The notes under the pieces were generated by a model that made no database searches, had not been told where the DNA came from, and saw only the letters and a program-made list of their open reading frames with translations. Made by a program: the position numbers and the translations under genes. A stretch of DNA of 32,639 nt from an uncultured Clostridia bacterium (GTDB taxonomy: Bacteria > Bacillota > Clostridia > Christensenellales > UBA3700), in NCBI GenBank assembly GCA_947176265.1, contig CAMWQA010000010.1:1-32639 (forward strand). Direction: 5' to 3'. Shown in pieces: positions 6,783-16,810 of the stretch (the stretch's first letter is position 1; every line of letters starts with the position of its first letter).

Positions 6783-9188
6783 ATGAAAGTTTCATTGAGT
6801 TGGTTAAAAGATTTTGTAGATATAGACGTTACAGTCCAAGAACTTGCGGACAAACTTGTCAGCGCAGGTTTTGAGGTAGAAGAAATTATAGACTCAAGCG
6901 CAAATATGAAAAACGTTGTGCTTGGCAAAATAGTTAAGCTTGAGAAGCATCCCGACGCGGATAAATTGCAGATATGCCAGATTGACGTGGGCGGAGCTGA
7001 ACTCGTGCAAATCGTAACGGGCGCGCAAAACGTCGCAGAGGGAGATCTCGTGCCGGTTGCGATGGATAATTCTTTATTGCCTACAGGTCAAGCGATCAAA
7101 AAGGGCAAATTGCGCGGCGTTGTTTCCAACGGTATGCTTTGCTCGGGAGAGGAATTGAAACTTACGGAAGAAGAATATGCTGGCGCAAGCGTACACGGAA
7201 TTCTGATTATGAACTCAGAAAAATATCCGTTGGGTACGGATATGAACGTCGTGCTTGGCAATGACGATATTGTACTCGATATTGGTATAACTGCAAATAG
7301 ATCCGACTGCAACAGTGTGCTGGGCATCGCAAGAGAAGTGGCTACCGTGCTTAAAAAACCGTTGAAAATGCCTGAAATATACTTCGAGACGGATAAAAGC
7401 ATCAAAGCGCAAGATTTTGTAGAAGTTGACGTGCAAGATACAACGCTTTGTCCAAGATACATGGCTGCCGCAGTGAAAGATATTAAAATACAGAGCAGCC
7501 CCGAAATTATTCAAAAAAGACTTAAATCCGTTGGATTGCGTCCAATAAATAATATAGTCGACATTACCAATTATATTTTGATTGAGATTGGTCAGCCTAT
7601 GCACGCATTTGACAAAAATTACTTAGAAGGCGGCAAGATTATCCCAAGAAGAGCAAAGAATGGCGAAAAAATTGTCGCGCTCAACGAAAAGGAATATGAA
7701 CTTGACGATACTATGTTGGTTATTTGCGACAAAAATAAACCTTGCGCTGTTGCCGGTATAATGGGCGGACTTAACAGCGGTATCAACGCTAATACCAATA
7801 CGATAGTCTTTGAATCGGCTAAATTCTTGAGAGATAATATCAGAAGAACTTCGAGAAAGTTGAATTTGCGCTCTGACTCGTCGTATAGATACGAGAGAGG
7901 AATTGACTTTGATTCTCAAAGACTTGGTATTATGCGCGCGTTGACGTTGATATACAAATACGGTTGGGGAAAGATAGCCGATGGAATAATCGACAAACTT
8001 GCTCAAGATCTTACGAGAAACGTCGTAGTAACGAGCGTCGGCGAAATCAATGAAATTTTGGGAATTGAAGTGCCTTCGGAAGTAGTTCTGGAGATACTCA
8101 ATAGTTTGCAAATTCAAAGCAGTATTGACAAAGACGGCAAGCTCACGTGCGTATGTCCTGCATTTAGAGACGATATCGAAAATGCAAACGATCTTGCCGA
8201 AGAGGTAATAAGATTATACGGCTACGATAAGGTGGTCAGCACCTTGCTGAAAGGCGGAAATCAAACTCTTGGCGGCAAAAATCGCGTAGAAAAGAACACG
8301 GATATTATTAAAGATATATGCGTTAGCCGCGGAATGAACGAGATTTTGACGTATTCGTTTACAACGCCGAAGTCCTTTGACGTGTTGAAACTCAAAGAAG
8401 ACGATTCAAGACGGAATTGCATTAAGCTTCTAAAACCTCTTGGCGAAGACTTATCGGTAATGAGAACGACTTTGGCTTACAGTATGATCTCAATGCTTGC
8501 AAGCAATTTCTTGAAGAGCAACAAAAAGGCAAAATTATTTGAAATTGCCAACGTATATTTGCCAAATGAATTGCCGATAAAAGATCTTCCGACTGAAGAA
8601 AATATGCTTGCATTAGGTAGATACGGAGAGGGCGAAGACTTCTTTACAATGAAAGGAGTCGTTGAAGCCATACTCAAGAAATTTGGAATCAAAGCCGAAT
8701 ATAAGAGAGCTGATATTACTTATCTCCATAAAGGCAGATGCGCAGAAATTTGCGTAGGTAAGGATATTATCGGTTACTTGGGCGAAGTTCATCCAGAAGT
8801 CGCAAAGAGTTTTGACGTGTCGGAGAGAATGTATATTGCCGAAATCAATTTGAATACGCTTAATAAATTGGCAGATTACAGTTATACGTTTACGCCAATA
8901 TCGAGTTATCCGCCGGTTGAGAGGGATATTGCCGTCGTGGTAGACGAAGAGATTTTGGCTGGAGATTTGCTTGCGTGTGTGAGAAAGGGCGGCGGAAACT
9001 TGCTTGTAGATACCAGTATTTTTGATATATACCGCAATGAAAGCGCGCTTGGCAAGGGAAAAAAGAGCGTGGCTATATCGCTCATGTTCCGTTTGCCGGA
9101 CAGGACATTGACCGACGATGAAGTAAATGCAAAGATGAATAGAATCTTGACAAAACTCTCTAGCGAATTTTCCGCAGTTCAAAGATAA
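6783..9188 (+). CDS. pheT: Phenylalanyl-tRNA synthetase beta subunit
   Basis: MKVSLSWLKDFVDI, tRNA-binding domain, B3/B4, B5 and C-terminal FDX-ACB domain; follows pheS. Confidence 0.98.
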   Translation: MKVSLSWLKDFVDIDVTVQELADKLVSAGFEVEEIIDSSANMKNVVLGKIVKLEKHPDADKLQICQIDVGGAELVQIVTGAQNVAEGDLVPVAMDNSLLPTGQAIKKGKLRGVVSNGMLCSGEELKLTEEEYAGASVHGILIMNSEKYPLGTDMNVVLGNDDIVLDIGITANRSDCNSVLGIAREVATVLKKPLKMPEIYFETDKSIKAQDFVEVDVQDTTLCPRYMAAAVKDIKIQSSPEIIQKRLKSVGLRPINNIVDITNYILIEIGQPMHAFDKNYLEGGKIIPRRAKNGEKIVALNEKEYELDDTMLVICDKNKPCAVAGIMGGLNSGINANTNTIVFESAKFLRDNIRRTSRKLNLRSDSSYRYERGIDFDSQRLGIMRALTLIYKYGWGKIADGIIDKLAQDLTRNVVVTSVGEINEILGIEVPSEVVLEILNSLQIQSSIDKDGKLTCVCPAFRDDIENANDLAEEVIRLYGYDKVVSTLLKGGNQTLGGKNRVEKNTDIIKDICVSRGMNEILTYSFTTPKSFDVLKLKEDDSRRNCIKLLKPLGEDLSVMRTTLAYSMISMLASNFLKSNKKAKLFEIANVYLPNELPIKDLPTEENMLALGRYGEGEDFFTMKGVVEAILKKFGIKAEYKRADITYLHKGRCAEICVGKDIIGYLGEVHPEVAKSFDVSERMYIAEINLNTLNKLADYSYTFTPISSYPPVERDIAVVVDEEILAGDLLACVRKGGGNLLVDTSIFDIYRNESALGKGKKSVAISLMFRLPDRTLTDDEVNAKMNRILTKLSSEFSAVQR

Positions 9189-9205
9189 ATTGTAATTGAT
9201 TGTTG

Positions 9206-9236
9206 AAATACGTCCCATGAACTTGGGGCGTATTTT
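9206..9236 (+). terminator. Terminator hairpin after pheT
   Basis: AAATACGTCCC-atgaactt-GGGGCGTATTT followed by a short AT-rich tail. Confidence 0.65.
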
Positions 9237-9251
9237 ATATCTCAATTAATA

Positions 9252-9281
9252 TTGCTTAAACGCTATATAATATGATATACT
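9252..9281 (+). promoter_or_regulatory. Promoter TTGCTT-N18-TATACT, 6 nt before ATG 9288
   Basis: -10 at 9276-9281; no SD between promoter and ATG. Confidence 0.65.
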
Positions 9282-9287
9282 GAAATT

Positions 9288-11570
9288 ATGTTGGAAGTTT
9301 TAGCTCCTGTTGGAAATATACAAGCATTGAAAGTCGCAATAAACTCGGGCGCAGACGCCGTGTATTTGGGGCTTGACTTGTTTAATGCAAGAATTAAGGC
9401 TGACAACTTTAATAAAGATAATATTGCCCATTGGGTTAATTATTGCCACCTTTTCGGCGTCAAAGTATACTTGACTTTTAACACCAATATAAAGCAGTCA
9501 GAGAGAGAAATATTTGGTCAATACGTCGATATTGCCGCCAAAGCAGGAGTAGATGCCTTTATTGTGACAGATCTCGGCTGTCTTGATATTCTAAAGAAAT
9601 ACGATATTCCATTGCATGGCAGTACGCAAATAGGAGTACATAATCTTGCAGGAGCAAAGGTACTTGAGGAACTTGGGTTTACGCGCGTAGTATTAGCGAG
9701 AGAAACTTTGGATGCGGATATAATAGAAATAAGAAAGAATACTGCGCTTGAGATAGAGCATTTTGTACACGGCGCATTGTGCGTATGTTTTTCAGGTTCT
9801 TGTCTTATGTCGAGTTTGATGAGCGGAGACAGCGGAAACCGCGGTAGATGTAATCAACCTTGCAGATTAAAGTATTCCTCTAGTTTTTCAGCAAAAGAAA
9901 GTTATCTTTTATCGCCTAAAGACCAATGTTTAATAGACAAAGTTGAAGAACTGGCAAAACTCGGTGTTGATAGTTTAAAAATTGAGGGAAGATTAAAGCA
10001 ACCGCATTACGTCGGTGAAACGGTGCTGCAATATCGCAAAGCTGTGGATAACGTTATATACGGCAAAAACAATAAAATAGACTATAATTCGCTAATGACG
10101 GCGTATAATAGGGGCAATTTTACTCAAGGATATAATTATCAAAGCTCCAAAGACATAATGTATGACAAGCTCAATAGCAATATCGGATTGGAAGTTGGTA
10201 AGATTATATCCGTATCAAATGGCAGAGCTTTATTGGAATTGAATAGAAAGCTAAATATAGGCGACGGCATAAAAATTATACGTAACGGTGTTGAAGTAGG
10301 AGGACTGTCTATTACCAATATTGAGAAAATTGGAAAGAATTATAAAGTAAAGGATTTTGGCAACTACCCGATTGGCAGTAGAATCCATTTGACGTTGGAC
10401 GCAGAACAAGTAAATAGATATAGAGAGATTGATCCTAAATTGTCCATAAAAATGAGATTTACGGCAAAACAGGGGAAAAACATTGCGTTGACAGCAAGAT
10501 ACAAAGATATTCATGTCGAGTGCGAAGGGGAGGTCCCGCAAGTAAGTATTTCGCATCCTGCAAATTACGATAGCGTTGCAAAACAATTGCTACGGTTGGG
10601 AGATAGCATTTTTGAAGCTCAACTCGACGTTGATATTGATGAGAACCTTTTTATCCCTGCGTCGATACTTAATAATTTACGTAGAGACGTAGTAGAGAAG
10701 TTGAGCGATAAAATTTTAAAAGAGTACGATTTGCGCAAGCAAAGAGTAGATTATTCTTCGGTTGACGATTGCTATTATGACAAGAACAACAATGTAAACA
10801 GAGATATAATATTCGTTGAGACGGAAGTTGATGAAGAAATTTTAAGCGAGTTTGAGAGGATAAATCGAAAAGTTAATTTAGTTGTAAATTTTGATAATTT
10901 CATAACTAATAGTATGTCAATATTTACAAAAATAGACTTAATTGAGAAGACTATAGAAAATATATATCTTAAATTGCCAAGGATAGCCAGAGGTAAGGAC
11001 TTTGAGATAATAGACAACTGGCTTTCAGAAAATTTAGAAAAGTTTGACGGAATATTGGCGGACAATCTATACGGAGTATATTTGGCGAAGAAATATGATA
11101 AGACTTTGATAGGCGGAATAGGATTGAATATCTTTAATTCAAATTATCCTGACATAATAGGATTGGACTACTATATCAACTCGGTCGAGCTTGCAAATAG
11201 AGAGCTTGTCGGAGGTATGACGTATGCGTACGGCAAATTGCCTATTATGACGCTGTTGCATTGTCCTGTGCAAATCAATACGGGGTGCAACTGTAATACT
11301 TGTAAGTATATGGGTACGTTCAGTTATTTTGATAAGAGAGGCGAATATAAGATAGAAAGACAAAAAATCTCTCACTGTCAATTTATATTGTATAACCAAC
11401 AAATTGTCGATATAAGAAATAAAATCTCAATGATCAATGGGAATTATTATCTAAATCTTGTTGGTAGTAGTAAAAGTGAAATACTTAAAATAATAGATGA
11501 TTTTTGCAAAAAATGCGGCAATAGTGTCGATAACTCTACGTATGGGCATTTATTCAGAGGGGTAAAATAA
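9288..11570 (+). CDS. Peptidase U32 family protein (RlhA/YegQ-like with large C-terminal domain)
   Basis: MLEVLAPVGNIQALKVAINSGADAVYLGL; HGALCVCFSGSCLMSSLMSGDSGNRGRCNQPCRLKY; LLSPKDQCLID; SLKIEGRLK. Confidence 0.93.
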   Translation: MLEVLAPVGNIQALKVAINSGADAVYLGLDLFNARIKADNFNKDNIAHWVNYCHLFGVKVYLTFNTNIKQSEREIFGQYVDIAAKAGVDAFIVTDLGCLDILKKYDIPLHGSTQIGVHNLAGAKVLEELGFTRVVLARETLDADIIEIRKNTALEIEHFVHGALCVCFSGSCLMSSLMSGDSGNRGRCNQPCRLKYSSSFSAKESYLLSPKDQCLIDKVEELAKLGVDSLKIEGRLKQPHYVGETVLQYRKAVDNVIYGKNNKIDYNSLMTAYNRGNFTQGYNYQSSKDIMYDKLNSNIGLEVGKIISVSNGRALLELNRKLNIGDGIKIIRNGVEVGGLSITNIEKIGKNYKVKDFGNYPIGSRIHLTLDAEQVNRYREIDPKLSIKMRFTAKQGKNIALTARYKDIHVECEGEVPQVSISHPANYDSVAKQLLRLGDSIFEAQLDVDIDENLFIPASILNNLRRDVVEKLSDKILKEYDLRKQRVDYSSVDDCYYDKNNNVNRDIIFVETEVDEEILSEFERINRKVNLVVNFDNFITNSMSIFTKIDLIEKTIENIYLKLPRIARGKDFEIIDNWLSENLEKFDGILADNLYGVYLAKKYDKTLIGGIGLNIFNSNYPDIIGLDYYINSVELANRELVGGMTYAYGKLPIMTLLHCPVQINTGCNCNTCKYMGTFSYFDKRGEYKIERQKISHCQFILYNQQIVDIRNKISMINGNYYLNLVGSSKSEILKIIDDFCKKCGNSVDNSTYGHLFRGVK

Positions 11571-11575
11571 AGTAT

Positions 11576-13936
11576 ATGGCAAAATTTATAAACAGAAAAA
11601 GTTTAAAAATATTGGAGTATGATAAAATATTGGCGCAAGTTGCTAATCATACTTCGTCTATTTATGCCAAAAATACCGTTTTGTCCATAAGACCCAGTAT
11701 AGATTTAGCTCAAGCTCAGTCACTGACAAATTTGACTGAGCAAGCTTATGAGATATTATACGAGCATTTAGTTTCTCCATCGTTTTCTATGGATGAAATG
11801 GAAGATATTTTGGATAATGCCAGCAAGTTTATGACGCTTTCTTGCGCAGATATTATTAGAGTGGGAAGATTATTGCGTACGTCAAGGCTTGTATATAACT
11901 CCATATATAAGATTAATTCTCAAAACATTGAGGATATTAAAGGCTTACTCAACAATCTTTATATTGATACAGAGCTAGAAAATAGTATTTATGAGAGTAT
12001 TTTAGGGGACAATGAAGTGAGCGACAATGCATCGCCGGCTCTTAAATCAATAAGACAAAGTATTAAATCTTGCAACGATAGAATAAGACAAAAACTTAAT
12101 TCATACGTTACTTCGGCTGATTTTAGCAGTTATTTGCAAGATTCTTTGGTTACAATGCGCAATAACAGATACGTAATTCCCGTCAAGAGCGAATACGTCC
12201 GTCAAGTCAAGGGACTTGTTCACGACCAGTCTGCGTCGGGCGCTACAATCTATATCGAGCCAATGGCTATTGTGGAGATGAACAACGAATTGCGAGGTCT
12301 TTGCGCGGAAGAAAATAATGAAATCGGGCGAATTTTACAGTATTTTTCTCAAAAAATCACTTATGCATGCGATAATCTGAGATTGAGTTATGATAATATA
12401 GCGTATATAGACAGTATTTTTGCAAAAGCTAGATATTCTCAAGAGATAAAGGGCAGTAAAGTAGAATTGAACGACAATGGAGTCGTGGAAATTATTGAAG
12501 GAAGGCATCCGCTGATTGATAAGCAAAAAGTCGTGCCCGTGTCGATTAACTTGGGTATTGACTATAATACTTTGCTTATTACAGGACCAAATACAGGCGG
12601 TAAAACCGTGTCATTAAAGCTCGTGGGAATTCTTTCGCTGATGGCGGCTTCGGGTATTTTCCCGCCGTGCTCGGGAGATAGTAAACTTGCAGTATTTGAA
12701 AACGTATTTTGCGATATAGGGGATGAGCAGAATATAGAGCAAAATCTATCGACGTTTTCCTCTCATATAACAAATTTGATCTATATCTGCAATCACGTCA
12801 CTTCCAACTGTCTGTTATTATTAGATGAGTTAGGCGGCGGAACTGACCCTATAGAAGGAAGCGCTTTGGCTATAAGTCTTTTAGAATATTTTAAGAATAA
12901 AGGATGTAAAACGATTACAAGTACCCACTATAGCGAGTTAAAAGAATATTCTCTTGTTACTGAGGGTATAGCAAGCGCCGGTATGGATTTTGATCCGATA
13001 ACGTACGCGCCAACGTATAAACTTATAATGGGACACAGCAGTTCGTCAAATGCGTTGGAAATCGCGTCGTCTTTGGGATTGAAAAAGCAAATCGTCGAGA
13101 ATGCAAGGGGAAGATTGAGTAAAGAAAAGGTCGCGTTTGACAACGTAATAAAGGGCGCGGAAAAATCAAGAAGAATGGCTCAAGAATATGAAGAAAAAGC
13201 CAAGGAGAATTATTTAATATCTCAAAAATCGGCGCAAAACGCAAAAACTGCGCTTGACGAGTTGAATATTCAAAAGCAAAAATTAGAAGAAAAGATGCGA
13301 AAAGGGGCAAAAGATTTGCTTTCGGATTATCTTGAAGAAGCCGACGAGTTGTTAGAAGAAATCAAAGAATTGGTAAAACAAGGCGACGAGCAGGCGCTTT
13401 TTGAAGCAAGAAGATTGAGAAAGAAGTTGGGAGATATAAAAATAGAGGAGCAGAAACCTAAGAGAGAGTTTTTGCCGGCGGACGGAGATATAGAAATAGG
13501 CGATAAAGTGTTTGTTACCAGTCTCAATAATCAAGGCGAAGTAGTTGTAATAAATCAAAAGAAAAAAGAATGTCAAGTCAAAGTGGGCATATTGACGACT
13601 ACTATTAAGCTTTCGGACTGTCAAAAAATAGTCGCTGAAGATAATAAAGATAAGGTAAAGGTAACGGTAAGTAAAGAATTTTCCAATAAAGCGTTTAGTT
13701 TTGAGATAAATCTTATAGGACAGAGAGTTGACGAAGCTCTGTATAATCTTGACAGTTATTTAAGCGAAGCCATTATGCACAATTGCAGTGAGATAAGAGT
13801 AGTGCACGGCAAAGGTACGGGAATTTTGCGTAAGGCTGTGCAAGATTATCTCAAGACGTCGCCCATTGTTGATACTTTTAGACTTGGCAAGTATGGCGAA
13901 GGAGAGAGCGGAGTAACTATTGTTACTTTAAAATAG
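11576..13936 (+). CDS. mutS2: Endonuclease MutS2
   Basis: Walker A GPNTGGKTVSLK, LLLLDELGGGTDPIEG, C-terminal Smr domain (DEALYNLDSYL...VVHGKGTGILRKAV). Confidence 0.97.
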   Translation: MAKFINRKSLKILEYDKILAQVANHTSSIYAKNTVLSIRPSIDLAQAQSLTNLTEQAYEILYEHLVSPSFSMDEMEDILDNASKFMTLSCADIIRVGRLLRTSRLVYNSIYKINSQNIEDIKGLLNNLYIDTELENSIYESILGDNEVSDNASPALKSIRQSIKSCNDRIRQKLNSYVTSADFSSYLQDSLVTMRNNRYVIPVKSEYVRQVKGLVHDQSASGATIYIEPMAIVEMNNELRGLCAEENNEIGRILQYFSQKITYACDNLRLSYDNIAYIDSIFAKARYSQEIKGSKVELNDNGVVEIIEGRHPLIDKQKVVPVSINLGIDYNTLLITGPNTGGKTVSLKLVGILSLMAASGIFPPCSGDSKLAVFENVFCDIGDEQNIEQNLSTFSSHITNLIYICNHVTSNCLLLLDELGGGTDPIEGSALAISLLEYFKNKGCKTITSTHYSELKEYSLVTEGIASAGMDFDPITYAPTYKLIMGHSSSSNALEIASSLGLKKQIVENARGRLSKEKVAFDNVIKGAEKSRRMAQEYEEKAKENYLISQKSAQNAKTALDELNIQKQKLEEKMRKGAKDLLSDYLEEADELLEEIKELVKQGDEQALFEARRLRKKLGDIKIEEQKPKREFLPADGDIEIGDKVFVTSLNNQGEVVVINQKKKECQVKVGILTTTIKLSDCQKIVAEDNKDKVKVTVSKEFSNKAFSFEINLIGQRVDEALYNLDSYLSEAIMHNCSEIRVVHGKGTGILRKAVQDYLKTSPIVDTFRLGKYGEGESGVTIVTLK

Positions 13937-13941
13937 AGCTA

Positions 13942-14421
13942 ATGCAAGCAAATTATACTCAAAAATATAGTAATGATGATAAAAAACCTATAAAGATTGT
14001 GTTTTTAGGCTTTTGCATTTTGTTAGATTTGATAGTTTTGTCAGGAGTAATTGCTTGCTTTTCAACAAAAAAATATATTGATTTGCTTATCTATTTGGCG
14101 ATATTTATAGTCGCTACTATAATAAGAATTGCTAGTCTGTTCCTAACTTTTGAAATTATTATCAATATTGAAGGCGACAGTATTACTATAATAAAAAAGT
14201 ATCCAACTAAGGAAAAACTATTATATAAGGGAAAAATATCGGCGTTGCAACTTGAAAAATGCAACGTCCGCGATGGTTCTATTACTAAAAAATGCATAAG
14301 GCTATGTTCGAAAAGTTGCGAAAACGGCATTTATATGATAGAATTATTTGAAAGAAAATACTTGATTTATTTCGACGATTACGCATATTCGTTGATTGAG
14401 GTGCGCAGTGATTTATCTTGA
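13942..14421 (+). CDS. Membrane protein of unknown function (two TM plus beta-rich C-terminal domain)
   Basis: ORF of 159 aa between mutS2 and the cysteine desulfurase, overlapping the next start. Confidence 0.7.
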   Translation: MQANYTQKYSNDDKKPIKIVFLGFCILLDLIVLSGVIACFSTKKYIDLLIYLAIFIVATIIRIASLFLTFEIIINIEGDSITIIKKYPTKEKLLYKGKISALQLEKCNVRDGSITKKCIRLCSKSCENGIYMIELFERKYLIYFDDYAYSLIEVRSDLS

Positions 14422-15589
14422 CAATGCCGCAACTACCAGATTGGATGATGGGTGCTGGGATATTCTTAAAAAATATAATAGCCAAGAGTTCTACAATCCT
14501 TCGGCGCTTTACCGTAAGGCAATGGAGAACGCTAAGGCTATCAAGAGCGCAAGAGGAATTATTGCAAAATCTATTGGCGCAAAAAGCGAAGAAATTATTT
14601 TTACAGCGTCAGGCAGCGAGGCGGATAATATTGCATTATTATGTTCGTTGAGAGCTAAGAGCGGTAAGGTTTTAATCGGGTCAAGCGAACATAGCGCAGT
14701 GTATAATACGGCTATTGAATTGAAAGTCAAAGGATACGACGTAGAATTCGTGCCTTGCGATAGATACGGTCGTACAGATATGGCTAAATTTGAGGCAATG
14801 CTGGATGAAAAAGTAGTATTGGTGTCGATTATGCACGTTTGCAATGAGACGGGCGCGCTAAATGATTTGGCAAGTATTGCTAGACTTATAAAGAAAAAAG
14901 CTCCGCGGGCTATCTTCCATTCGGACGGTGTACAGGCTTACGGAAAGATATCCGTTGACGTAAAAGCTATGGGCGTTGACTTGTATTCGATAAGCGGACA
15001 TAAAGTACACGCACCCAAGGGTATTGGCGCGTTGTACTGCAGAAGCGGACTTTATCTCAAAACGTTTGTTTACGGAGGCGGACAGGAGAACGGAGTACGG
15101 TCGGCTACTGAAAACGTACCTGCCATAATGGCATTTGCAGACGTTGTAGGCAGAAATTTTGCTAATATCAAAACTAATTACAGCGCTATCAGCGAATTGA
15201 GAGATTATCTTCAAGATGAGCTGATGAATAAGTTTGAGAATATTAAAATCAACACGGATAGCGCAAATTCTTCGCCATACGTCTTTTCATTTGCGTTAAA
15301 CAGCGCGCGAGGCGAAGTATTGGTACATTGTCTTGAGGATAAAGGGGTTATTGTTGGTACGGGTTCTGCATGTAATTCGCAAAAGTCTACCAAGAGAATC
15401 CCTCAGGCTTTGGGCATTAACGGCGATTATGCGCAAGGAATGTTGAGAATAAGTTTTAATGAGAGTAATACAAAATCTGACGTCGATGAATTCATTCAGG
15501 CATTGGGCGAAAGTCTGCAAGAATTGATTAAGTATCAAAAGTCTTCGTCAAAAGACGACTGTATATTGACAAGACTGAAATTGAGGTAA
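14408..15589 (+). CDS. Cysteine desulfurase (IscS/NifS family)
   Basis: IYLDNAATTRLDD, SGHKVHAPKGIGALY (PLP lysine), GSACNS; GTG 14408 with gaggtg upstream preferred over TTG 14396. Confidence 0.95.
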   Translation: MIYLDNAATTRLDDGCWDILKKYNSQEFYNPSALYRKAMENAKAIKSARGIIAKSIGAKSEEIIFTASGSEADNIALLCSLRAKSGKVLIGSSEHSAVYNTAIELKVKGYDVEFVPCDRYGRTDMAKFEAMLDEKVVLVSIMHVCNETGALNDLASIARLIKKKAPRAIFHSDGVQAYGKISVDVKAMGVDLYSISGHKVHAPKGIGALYCRSGLYLKTFVYGGGQENGVRSATENVPAIMAFADVVGRNFANIKTNYSAISELRDYLQDELMNKFENIKINTDSANSSPYVFSFALNSARGEVLVHCLEDKGVIVGTGSACNSQKSTKRIPQALGINGDYAQGMLRISFNESNTKSDVDEFIQALGESLQELIKYQKSSSKDDCILTRLKLR

Positions 15590-15591
15590 GT

Positions 15592-16767
15592 ATGGAGAGT
15601 AAAAAAGTTATACTTTTGAGATACGGCGAATTGTTCTTAAAAGGTAAAAATAGAAATTTATTCGAGAAAAGATTAATAGAAAATATAAAAAAATCTTTGA
15701 CTGGCGTCGATTATAAGTTTATTCGCACGCAAAACAGATATTACATAGAAGACTTTGACGAGGATATGCAGCAGAATATTATAGACAGAGTGACCAAAGT
15801 CTTTGGACTTCATTCTCTGTCTGTGGCGCTAAAAGTACAGACCAGCTACGACAATCTAAAAGAAGCCGTATTGAAATTTATTCCGCAGAACGGAACTTTT
15901 AGGGTTACGACGAAGAGAGCTGATAAGAGCTTGGATAAAAACAGTATGCAGATCTCGGCAATGCTCGGCGGGTATTTGTTGTCAAAGAATTCTCAACTTG
16001 CCGTTGACCTTTATTATCCGCAAAGTGAAATTTGCGTCGATATAAGAGAAAACGGATATTCGTATATATTTTCCGATAAGATCGACTGCGCTCAAGGTAT
16101 GCCGGTTGGTACAGCCGGTAGAGGTATGCTTCTTTTGAGCGGAGGATTTGATTCTCCGGTAGCAGGCTATAGAATGGCAAGAAGAGGTATGCAAATATTT
16201 GGAGTTCACTATCACAGTTATCCTCATACTAGCGAAATGGCGCAACAAAAAGTAATAGATTTGGCGGGCAAGCTGACAAAATATTGCGGAGACATTAAGT
16301 TGTTTGTCGTTAAGTTTACGGAAATTCAACAGGCGATACACGAATTTTGTCGCGAGGATTATATGATAACAATAATGCGTAGAATTATGGTGGAAATTGC
16401 GGAAAAATTGGCTATTGAGAATAAATGCGGCGCTTTGATTACAGGCGAAAGCCTTGCTCAGGTGGCAAGTCAGACAACGAAAAGTATTACGGTGACGAAT
16501 GACGCCGTCAAGACTTTGCCGATATTTAGACCGCTTATCGGTATGGATAAATATGAAATTATGGATACGGCAGAAAAGATAGACACCTATGCAATATCCG
16601 AACTGCCTTATGAAGACTGTTGCACCGTATTTTTACCGAAAAATCCTGTCATTAAACCAGACTTGCAAGTAGCTATAAAGGAGCAAGCTAGAATAAAAGA
16701 TTTAGATAAAATGATAGAAACCGCTATTAATACCGTTGAAATTATGGAGATTAAGGCAGAATATTAA
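15592..16767 (+). CDS. thiI: tRNA 4-thiouridine synthase ThiI
   Basis: THUMP domain, PP-loop LLLSGGFDSPVAGYRMARRG; paired with cysteine desulfurase. Confidence 0.96.
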   Translation: MESKKVILLRYGELFLKGKNRNLFEKRLIENIKKSLTGVDYKFIRTQNRYYIEDFDEDMQQNIIDRVTKVFGLHSLSVALKVQTSYDNLKEAVLKFIPQNGTFRVTTKRADKSLDKNSMQISAMLGGYLLSKNSQLAVDLYYPQSEICVDIRENGYSYIFSDKIDCAQGMPVGTAGRGMLLLSGGFDSPVAGYRMARRGMQIFGVHYHSYPHTSEMAQQKVIDLAGKLTKYCGDIKLFVVKFTEIQQAIHEFCREDYMITIMRRIMVEIAEKLAIENKCGALITGESLAQVASQTTKSITVTNDAVKTLPIFRPLIGMDKYEIMDTAEKIDTYAISELPYEDCCTVFLPKNPVIKPDLQVAIKEQARIKDLDKMIETAINTVEIMEIKAEY

Positions 16768-16770
16768 GTG

Positions 16771-16802
16771 ATAATACGGCATCAATTTTGATGCCGTATT
16801 AT
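16771..16802. terminator. Bidirectional terminator between thiI and the PBP gene
   Basis: ATAATACGGCATCA-attt-TGATGCCGTATTAT, perfect 14-bp stem between convergent genes. Confidence 0.8.
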
Positions 16803-16810
16803 TTTGCGGA

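Noticed and set aside
3094-9245. Many minus-strand ORFs (e.g. 3094-3537, 4018-4614, 5821-6261, 7623-8117, 8613-9245)
   Set aside because: All antisense to confidently identified plus-strand genes, no recognisable domains; typical shadow ORFs.
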